A stretch of DNA of 9,283 bases from contig CAKNZJ010000106.1 of assembly GCA_932222125.1 (NCBI GenBank), positions 1 through 9,283 on the forward strand, read 5' to 3'. Source of the DNA: an uncultured Clostridia bacterium. Its GTDB lineage: Bacteria > Bacillota > Clostridia > Oscillospirales > Oscillospiraceae. The first letter of the stretch is position 1; every line of letters starts with the position of its first letter. The notes under the pieces are model-generated. The model was not told the DNA's origin. It saw only the letters and a program-made list of their open reading frames with translations, and ran no database searches. Shown here one piece after another: positions 1 through 5,037 of the stretch. The position numbers and the translations under genes were made by a program.

Positions 1-515
1 GCTACTGCAGTAGCACTGCCCTCCGTATGTATTTGTGGTTCTTCTCCCGTGCCAGTTATCCAGCATATCCTAAACCCATATGGTATATCTGTAATTATAT
101 TCATTTCTTGCCCATCGGCTGTTATGCCATTGATGTGATCATTTACTATAATCCCCCAATCTAGCCAACGATTTTCCCCCCGTTCCTTATAGAAACTACA
201 TAAGTAATTTGGATTTTCAGGTATCAGTTTTCCACTTGTCCTTATTATTTGATAACCGCTCCATTCTTTTTTAATTATGGCACAAGAAACATATCCATTC
301 CCATCCAAAAAAAAGACCAGAAATCTGTTTTTTTCAAAATTTTCTTCTCCTAAAATTTCTGTTGCTTCTTCATGGTTCTTCAGTAAAAAGTCTCCCACAG
401 ATTGATTTCTTTTAACTAACGTAAACACTGTGAGCAAAGTGACCACAGTGACCACAGTGACCACAGTTCCAATTACCAGAACCCATATACTCGCTTTCTT
501 ATTGATTTTCTTCAT
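1..515 (-). CDS. Membrane-anchored protein of unknown function, 3' end beyond the window
   Basis: I do not recognise this gene. The open frame starts at ATG 515-513 and stays open to base 1 (171 codons), so the C-terminus is missing. An AAGGAG ribosome binding site lies 11 bases upstream, in the 19-base gap after the preceding gene, so the two are probably co-transcribed. The N-terminus is basic (MKKINKK) and followed by one hydrophobic segment, about residues 8-34, then a soluble, probably extracytoplasmic region with several Trp, Tyr and Cys residues (for example EWSGYQ, ENRWLDWG). The helix is unusual: from residue 17 to 34 every third residue is Thr (TVV three times, then TLL, TVF, TLV), encoded partly by a perfect 9-bp tandem repeat. 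Base composition is AT-rich compared with the genes to the right, which suggests acquisition. It could be a single-pass or signal-anchored surface protein; no catalytic motif is visible. Confidence 0.72.
   Translation of the reverse strand, partial: MKKINKKASIWVLVIGTVVTVVTVVTLLTVFTLVKRNQSVGDFLLKNHEEATEILGEENFEKNRFLVFFLDGNGYVSCAIIKKEWSGYQIIRTSGKLIPENPNYLCSFYKERGENRWLDWGIIVNDHINGITADGQEMNIITDIPYGFRICWITGTGEEPQIHTEGSATAV
414..467 (-). repeat. 9-bp tandem repeat encoding a Thr-x-x membrane helix
   Basis: Positions 441-467 are three perfect copies of GACCACAGT (plus strand), coding on the minus strand for TVV-TVV-TVV. The next 27 bases (414-440) encode three degenerate units TLL-TVF-TLV with the same phase. 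Because the unit is nine bases, copy-number change would add or remove three residues of the membrane helix without shifting the frame. Confidence 0.9.
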
Positions 516-534
516 TCACTTTGTAACTCCTTAG

Positions 535-1434
535 TTAGTAAGGGATATCAGTAACGGTACAGACAAGGGACCATTGCTTTTCTGTGTTGGAAAGATTGAT
601 ACTTCCAGCAACGGTCTTATTACCAGGAGCGATAGAAATGGAGCCGTTGACCTTCGAGTAGGTATGAATGTACTTTAGAACAGCTTCTGCAGTATTCCCG
701 TTACCTTCTAAGACGTTTTTCTTTATGATCATATTCAAATTGATATCTTTTGCATAAAGAGTGTACTTGGAAAGGCGTATAATATCATTAAAAGACCAGA
801 CTCGACCACCGTTTGGAATGGAGTCAGGGTTATAAATACTAATAGAGGAACCATTTTGATACTTGCCAGAAATATTGTGACTGGAAGCTGTAAATTCGCC
901 GGACCAGGTTATGCCGATAAAATCTTCACCAGTTGCTGGGATGTTTTCTCCACTAATATTAAGAACAGACACATCCCATTTAGCGGAGCCGCATAAATTG
1001 CAAGAAATACCCTTTCCATCAAGAACATAGAGTCCAGAAAAGGCAATTGTTAATTTCCCGCGGGAGTTAGCTACCAGAGCTGCATTGGGCATAGGAGAAG
1101 TATTGAGATCTTCAAAATTGTCAATACCAATGGCCATAACTTCATCTTCAGAAAGAAGGCGACTATCAGTAATGATGAGCTCACCATCTACCATATCATA
1201 TCGTTCTTCAACAAATATAGTGGCAGAGACAGAACCAAGGCTGCCAGAGGTGCCATCCAAGTACTGAACACCTGGGGTTATATTAGTAACGATATAAGCA
1301 TTTGGAAATGTAGGGGAAGATATGGTAAAGGTGGGTGCATCAGGTTTCTAATTGGTTGCTGAAGAAGGGATTGCAAGGGCGGTGACGAGAATAGAAAATA
1401 TAACGCCTAAGGACAAAAGTTTTGACAGTTTCAT
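535..1434 (-). pseudogene. Exported protein of unknown function, interrupted by in-frame TAG after the signal peptide
   Basis: The frame begins at ATG 1434-1432 behind an excellent TAGGAGG site and encodes a signal peptide (basic start MKLSK, hydrophobic core LLSLGVIFSILVTALA, cleavage-like PSSA at residues 24-27). Codon 29 (1350-1348) is TAG. Past it the same frame continues without interruption for 270 codons to TAA at 537-535. The first later ATG (1260-1258) has no ribosome binding site and would lack a signal peptide, so restarting there is unlikely to give an exported product. The downstream part looks beta-rich, with a short CNLC pair about 145-148 residues into the full frame and a further Cys near the end; I recognise no family. 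The lesion is a single codon, possibly CAG or AAG changed to TAG, so the break is recent, or the codon is read through, or it is a sequencing error. Promoter and downstream gene remain intact. Confidence 0.75.
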
Positions 1435-1475
1435 AATTTATTTCCTCCTACATGAACACAAATTATATTAGGACA

Positions 1476-1504
1476 AGTATAGTGTAAAAACAAAAATATG
1501 TCAA
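1476..1504 (-). promoter_or_regulatory. Sigma-A promoter of the leftward two-gene unit
   Basis: Read on the minus strand: -35 TTGACA at 1504-1499, spacer of exactly 17 bases, -10 TATACT at 1481-1476. Transcription would start near 1469, about 35 bases before the signal-peptide ATG at 1434. The fit to consensus (6/6 and 5/6) predicts strong constitutive expression, even though the first gene is broken. Confidence 0.85.
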
Positions 1505-1550
1505 TACAAAGTTAATAATGGCGGTTCATTATAGAAATGGATAAGTTGTT

Positions 1551-2480
1551 GTGACGACATTGAATCCATTATCCAAGGATTTAGTGTGGACCGGTCAGGG
1601 GATATCAGAGTTGTTCAAGGCTGCTGTAGATCTGATTTATGTGTGGAATGGCAAGGGCGGTAAGACAGGCCTGAATGCCATGATGGAAGCGGGGTTGAAG
1701 GTACTGGACCTGATGGGTCTGCCAGCGGGCAATCTCAAGCGGGACATCGTGGGCATTTTCAACAGTGCCTTGTTGGGCGCTGGACGCAATGAGGAGATCT
1801 ACCGCATGGACAAGCTGATGCTGGATATCCGCGATGACACCAATAAGCCTGTATTTTTTGACACCCTGTATCGAGCCATGTGGGGGGACACGCTGCAATA
1901 TCAATTCATCTATGGGGATATGCTGAAACACGGGTTTACTCCAGAGGAAATCAACAAGGCGATGACGCGGAGAATGGCCAATGTCGCTGGACTGAAACGG
2001 GTATCCTCTATGCCGAAGGAGTGGGAATGGTCCGCGCCGGGAGAGGACAGGGAATTTGACAGAAAGGTCCAGAAGGCCCGGGAAAACGGGAAGGACTGGA
2101 AGGGCATGACCGAGGATGAGGTGTGGGAGACGGCAATGGCCTTGGATAAGATGGAAAGCGGGTCCAGCGCCATAGAGAAGATGCGGAAAGTGGCGGATAT
2201 GCCTGTGGGTGACCATGTGAAGGACGATGCCATGGCAGGGTTTCTCAGCGACAGCGCCTACGCCAGGTACACCGCCGCCAGGGATGCCGGGATGAGCGCC
2301 TATGAGTATGTCAATGCGCTGGAGGCCATCCAGGCGGCCACGGTAAAGCGCAAGGGTGAGGACGGAAGTCCAAACCAGGAGGATGTGATAAAAGCCTTGG
2401 AGAGATCTAGGCTGACAGACACAAAAAAGCGGGCGATCTGGAAGGGCTATGGATGGAAGAGCACCAGCCCGTGGGGATAA
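1551..2480 (+). pseudogene. C-terminal remnant of a large phage or conjugative-element protein (probable)
   Basis: The open frame codes for up to 309 residues from a GTG at 1551, but there is no ribosome binding site before it and an in-frame TAA sits at 1542-1544, so I read it as the 3' piece of a longer gene rather than a complete gene. The residues are rich in charged helices and there is no signal peptide. The N-terminal part (NPLSKDLVWTGQGISELFKA) and the ending (ALERSRLT..KKRAIWKGYGWKS...PWG) resemble, from memory, the tail of very large polyvalent proteins of phages and integrative elements in Clostridia (LPD38-like domain and its C-terminal extension); this family call is moderate. 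It reads toward a terminator and the 3' end of tRNA-Ser, a common integration site, which supports a decayed element. If it is instead expressed it would be a cytoplasmic protein of unknown role. Confidence 0.5.
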
Positions 2481-2481
2481 G

Positions 2482-2513
2482 AAAAAGGCCGGGTGAAAGC
2501 CCGGCCTTTTTTT
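2482..2513 (+). terminator. Intrinsic terminator after the mobile-element remnant
   Basis: GGCCGGG (2487-2493) pairs with CCCGGCC (2500-2506) around a short GAAA-type loop, preceded by an A run and followed by seven T. It begins just two bases after the TAA at 2478-2480. A/T flanks make it potentially bidirectional. Confidence 0.93.
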
Positions 2514-2529
2514 GTAGATAAGGACTGAG

Positions 2530-2551
2530 TTTATTAGCACTTTTATTAGCA
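2530..2551. repeat. Short direct repeat between the remnant and tRNA-Ser
   Basis: TTTATTAGCA occurs at 2530-2539 and again at 2542-2551 (period 12) in an AT-rich stretch between the terminator and the tRNA 3' end. Spaced repeats in this position can be arm-type integrase sites of a lost element, but two short AT-rich copies are weak evidence. Confidence 0.4.
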
Positions 2552-2639
2552 TTTTTTATTTTAACAAAGGTTTTTTGGATGCACTATTGAGGAGAACGCT
2601 CCAAAGATGAAATGCCAAAACCCATTGAAAACAAAAGAA

Positions 2640-2677
2640 AAAGCTGCAATCCCTTGCAAACAAAGGATTGCAGCTTT
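2640..2677 (-). terminator. Intrinsic terminator of tRNA-Ser
   Basis: A perfect 13-bp inverted repeat, AAAGCTGCAATCC (2640-2652) against GGATTGCAGCTTT (2665-2677), with a 12-base loop. On the minus strand the stem is followed by a T-rich tail (2639 downward). The stem abuts the encoded CCA end of the tRNA, so the terminator begins at once after the mature 3' end. Confidence 0.9.
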
Positions 2678-2768
2678 GGCGGAGTGGGAGGGATTCGAAC
2701 CCTCGGACGGCTTTTGACCGTCACACGATTTCCAATCGTGCTCGTTATGACCACTTCGATACCACTCC
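2677..2768 (-). tRNA. tRNA-Ser, anticodon GGA
   Basis: Read on the minus strand from 2768. The seven-base acceptor arm GGAGTGG pairs with CCACTCC (2687-2681), followed by discriminator G and a genomically encoded CCA (2679-2677). The anticodon stem-loop contains TTGGAAA, giving anticodon GGA for TCC (and TCT) codons. A long variable arm (GACGG paired with CCGTC) is the class II hallmark of tRNA-Ser, and the T arm is GAGGG-TTCGAAT-CCCTC. All arms are intact, so it is functional. Its 3' end faces the mobile-element remnant, making it a candidate attachment site. Confidence 0.97.
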
Positions 2769-2788
2769 AGAACTGCTTAACGAAAAAC

Positions 2789-2816
2789 ATTATACCAGTT
2801 TTTTCACAATTGTCAA
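2789..2816 (-). promoter_or_regulatory. Promoter of tRNA-Ser
   Basis: Minus strand: -35 TTGACA at 2816-2811, 16-base spacer, -10 TATAAT at 2794-2789 preceded by TGG, which forms an extended -10. Both hexamers are perfect consensus. Start of transcription would be near 2782, about 14 bases ahead of the mature tRNA 5' end. Confidence 0.92.
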
Positions 2817-2931
2817 GCTAAATCTCATAAATCTTGAGTTGCTTTCCGAAAGGGTGGAGCGGCTTGGGGATATAGGATAAATAATAAAGGATGGACTGGG
2901 AAAAGACTCTGGTATTGGGAACTATTTTGCA

Positions 2932-2964
2932 TTGCGGAATGGAGTGAATATGGTTACAATTTTG
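2932..2964 (+). promoter_or_regulatory. Putative promoter and regulatory motif of the first SleB-type hydrolase
   Basis: TTGCGG (2932-2937), 17 bases, then TACAAT (2955-2960) forms a plausible promoter with a poor -35. The block AATATGGTTACAATTT at 2947-2962 is identical over 16 bases to 3983-3998 ahead of the paralogous second hydrolase. On the opposite strand it holds one TGTAAC half-site. The shared sequence suggests common regulation. Confidence 0.5.
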
Positions 2965-2989
2965 TCATCAAATTACGGAGGTTAACCCA

Positions 2990-3787
2990 ATGAAACTGAA
3001 AAAAGCTCTGATGGGTCTGGCATTGACAGCGGCGCTTGTTCTGCCGGCCTCTGCCAGTACATTAAAAGTGAATGGGCGGGATATTTGGAACGATGTTCAG
3101 GCCCAGGTGATTCATAACACTACCTATGTGTCTTTACGGATGGTGGCAGAGATTTTAGCGCCTGATGCCCAGGTCAGCTGGTCGGGCGGCGCGGCTAGGG
3201 TTACCGCCAGCGGCCTGAAGCTGACGGCGGTGCCGGGACAAAGCTATCTCACAGTCAATGACAGGGCCCTGTACATACCGGACGGCGTCCGCGCGGCCAA
3301 CGGACGTGTGATGGTGCCTATTCGAGTGCTGGCTACAGCACTGGGTGGCAGCGTGGATTGGAGCCGGGAGGCGGGAGTCACCCTTACGGTTGGAAGCGGC
3401 CGGCCAAGCAGCCCTGGTTATACCCAGGACGAGCTCTACTGGATGTCCCGTATCATTTCAGCCGAGAGCCAGGGAGAGAGCCTGCTGGGAAAGATTGCTG
3501 TGGGAACGGTAGTACTCAACCGTGTGGCCAGCAGCGAGTTCCCCAACGATATCTATTCGGTGATCTTTGACCAGAAGTGGGGGGTGCAGTTTACCCCGGT
3601 GGCCAACGGCACCATTTATCATGAGCCGACGGCAGAGAGTGTGCTGGCCGCTAAGCTGTGCCTGGAGGGCGCCCGGGCGGCAGGAGACAGCCTGTACTTC
3701 CTGGCGCCCAAGCTCACCAACAACCATTGGATTATCAATAACCGGCAATATGTTACCACCATCGGGGCACATCAATTTTATCGCTGA
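2990..3787 (+). CDS. Secreted SleB-type cell-wall hydrolase with copper amine oxidase-like N domain (paralogue 1)
   Basis: 265 residues from ATG 2990 behind ACGGAGG (2975-2981). Residues 1-22 are a signal peptide (MKLKKALMGL.., cleavage near ASA at 20-22). Residues about 24-135 form the copper-amine-oxidase-like N domain, seen in Clostridia surface proteins as a stalk or wall-binding module: TYVSLRMVAEIL and VMVPIRVLATALGGSVDW are its two typical repeats. Residues about 148-265 are a SleB hydrolase_2 domain: ELYWMSRIISAES with the predicted catalytic Glu159, VAVGTVVLNRV-type core, QFTPVANGTI and the closing TTIGAHQFY. The family cleaves peptidoglycan glycan strands, best known from spore cortex lysis; here a vegetative wall role is equally possible since a standard signal peptide is present. 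Compared with the next gene the SleB domain has a short insertion before QFTP. A terminator lies about 115 bases downstream, so it is a separate unit. Confidence 0.9.
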   Translation: MKLKKALMGLALTAALVLPASASTLKVNGRDIWNDVQAQVIHNTTYVSLRMVAEILAPDAQVSWSGGAARVTASGLKLTAVPGQSYLTVNDRALYIPDGVRAANGRVMVPIRVLATALGGSVDWSREAGVTLTVGSGRPSSPGYTQDELYWMSRIISAESQGESLLGKIAVGTVVLNRVASSEFPNDIYSVIFDQKWGVQFTPVANGTIYHEPTAESVLAAKLCLEGARAAGDSLYFLAPKLTNNHWIINNRQYVTTIGAHQFYR

Positions 3788-3833
3788 TAAAATCTGGGTA
3801 TACAATGATATTATATCAAATAATATAAGAAAT

Positions 3834-3901
3834 AGGAGGATATTAAAACAAATAGAGATAGTTGGAAAAATCAGGAGAGCCATCAGATTTGTATAAAATA
3901 G
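3834..3901 (+). other. Orphan ribosome binding site with a start-less short frame
   Basis: AGGAGG at 3834-3839 is preceded by AT-rich promoter-like sequence and followed by a 19-codon open frame ending in TAG at 3899-3901, but no ATG, GTG or TTG stands at a usable distance. It may be a decayed small gene whose start was lost, or chance. The adjoining terminator at 3904 would close it. Confidence 0.3.
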
Positions 3902-3903
3902 AC

Positions 3904-3941
3904 AATAGCCGAACCTTTTGAAAGGAAGGTTCGGCTATTTT
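3904..3941 (+). terminator. Intrinsic terminator after hydrolase paralogue 1
   Basis: A perfect 14-bp stem, AATAGCCGAACCTT (3904-3917) with AAGGTTCGGCTATT (3926-3939), an eight-base loop and TTTT at the 3' side. It separates the two hydrolase genes into independent transcripts. Confidence 0.93.
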
Positions 3942-3954
3942 GCATCTAAAAAAA

Positions 3955-3998
3955 GGTTGCAAAAGGGTTTGAAATAGGTTACAATATGGTTACAATTT
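3955..3998 (+). promoter_or_regulatory. Four 11-bp direct repeats ahead of hydrolase paralogue 2, candidate OmpR-family operator
   Basis: Units GGTTGCAAAAG, GGTTTGAAATA, GGTTACAATAT and GGTTACAATTT lie head to tail at 3955, 3966, 3977 and 3988. The last two read on the other strand as TGTAAC-N5-TGTAAC, which fits the WalR box TGTWAH-N5-TGTWAH known from Bacillus subtilis; PhoP boxes have the same 11-bp spacing. WalR controls wall hydrolases, which fits the gene. A promoter TTGCAA-N17-TACAAT (3957-3962, 3980-3985) overlaps the array, so part of the pattern could be promoter sequence. Confidence 0.6.
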
Positions 3999-4032
3999 GA
4001 AAACAAATTGTAATGTAGTAAGGAGAGATTCT

Positions 4033-4923
4033 ATGAAAAAGCGAGTAGTTAATCTACTGCTGGCTATTCTCACTATCGTCAGTCTAGCCTTGCCTGTCTA
4101 TGCCGTAAGTACGGGGGGAACTGAAACCCACCGAGGTTCTATCTATTGGAATGGAGTTGCGGTGTCAGGACTGGAGTATGAATTTATCAACAACGTGTGT
4201 TATGTCACAGTAGGTTCTTTCCTGTCCGTGGTGGATCCTGAGGCCATGGTGGAGGAGGAGAACGGTACGGTGACTGTCAGCGCGGCAACCGTGACCAATG
4301 TGACCGATGGAGCGGGCAGCGGAGAGGCCGGGGTGGAAAGTGAGACGCTGACACTGACTGCAAGCGCAGGCATCAGCTATGTGGTGGCCAATGGCCGCTA
4401 TCTATATGTGAGCGGAGGAGTCAGGCTGGTGAAGGGGTCCATTGCAGTTCCCGTTCGCGTGCTTGCCAAGGCGTTCAACCTGACAGTCAACTATGAGGCG
4501 GCCACCAAGTCCGTTTTGCTGGGTGAGCAAGAAGGCGCCAGCGCCTATCTGATTCCGGGATATGCTTTCTATAACAACGATACCTTGTACTGGTTGGCCC
4601 ACATTATCCATGCGGAGAGCGGAAATCAGCCCTTAGAGGGGATGATCGGGGTGGCCAATGTGGTGATGAACCGTGTGGCCCATCGCTCCTTCCCCAATAC
4701 GATCTATGGTGTGCTGTTTCAACGCAATCAATTTACTCCAGCCTACTCTGGCTCTATTTACCGTGCGCCCAACGAGCGATCATATATCGCAGCTAAATTG
4801 GCCATGGATGGGGCCAATACCGTTTCGGGTGCTCTGTTTTTCAACCGGGCCGGCATGTCCAGCTATGCGGCTCGGACCAAGACCTATATCACCACCATCG
4901 GCGGGCACGCTTTCTATGGTTGA
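4033..4923 (+). CDS. Secreted SleB-type cell-wall hydrolase with copper amine oxidase-like N domain (paralogue 2)
   Basis: 296 residues. I chose ATG 4033 because AAGGAG (4020-4025) lies seven bases before it and a signal peptide starts there (MKKRVVNLLLAILTIVSLAL, cleavage near PVYA at 21-24); the frame could open at TTG 3997 but that start has no site. Residues about 30-165 are the stalk domain with an Asn/Thr/Glu-rich insertion at about 73-106, and VPVRVLAKAF matching the conserved second repeat. Residues about 183-296 are the SleB domain: DTLYWLAHIIHAES with predicted catalytic Glu195, GVANVVMNRV, NQFTPAYSGSI and TTIGGHAFYG. It shares the architecture of the upstream gene but only moderate identity, so the duplication is old. 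Likely exported and acting on peptidoglycan. The upstream 11-bp repeat array suggests control by a wall-stress or phosphate-type response regulator. Confidence 0.9.
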   Translation: MKKRVVNLLLAILTIVSLALPVYAVSTGGTETHRGSIYWNGVAVSGLEYEFINNVCYVTVGSFLSVVDPEAMVEEENGTVTVSAATVTNVTDGAGSGEAGVESETLTLTASAGISYVVANGRYLYVSGGVRLVKGSIAVPVRVLAKAFNLTVNYEAATKSVLLGEQEGASAYLIPGYAFYNNDTLYWLAHIIHAESGNQPLEGMIGVANVVMNRVAHRSFPNTIYGVLFQRNQFTPAYSGSIYRAPNERSYIAAKLAMDGANTVSGALFFNRAGMSSYAARTKTYITTIGGHAFYG

Positions 4924-4977
4924 GGGAGCGGTATTTGAAAGTAAAACAGATAAGTGATAAGTGAAAATAGCAAAAGC

Positions 4978-5008
4978 ATGAGGCGGGCCATATGGCCCGC
5001 CTCATTTT
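4978..5008. terminator. Shared bidirectional terminator between hydrolase 2 and asnB
   Basis: ATGAGGCGGGCC (4978-4989) pairs with GGCCCGCCTCAT (4994-5005) around ATAT. TTTT follows on the plus strand; on the minus strand the tail is GCTTTTGC, less regular. The two genes converge here, 54 and 29 bases from their stop codons. Confidence 0.9.
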
Positions 5009-5037
5009 AGTAGGTGGTACAATACCCGCCAGCTTGG

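Noticed and set aside
1..14. 14-bp perfect palindrome GCTACTGCAGTAGC at the window edge
   Set aside because: It lies inside the coding frame (Ala-Thr-Ala-Val) at the cut edge; no second copy or context suggests a site.
1605..2552. Long minus-strand open frame (315 codons) opposite the element remnant
   Set aside because: It overlaps the plus-strand frame and terminator, has no ribosome binding site, and has Pro/Arg/His-rich composition typical of a reverse shadow.
2612..2880. Short plus-strand frames crossing the tRNA-Ser gene
   Set aside because: They read through an intact tRNA and its promoter; the apparent protein text is the antisense of the tRNA.
2945..2975. Possible sporulation sigma-G promoter TGAATA-N18-CAAATTA before hydrolase 1
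   Set aside because: The -10 matches poorly and the start point would fall on the ribosome binding site, leaving no usable leader.
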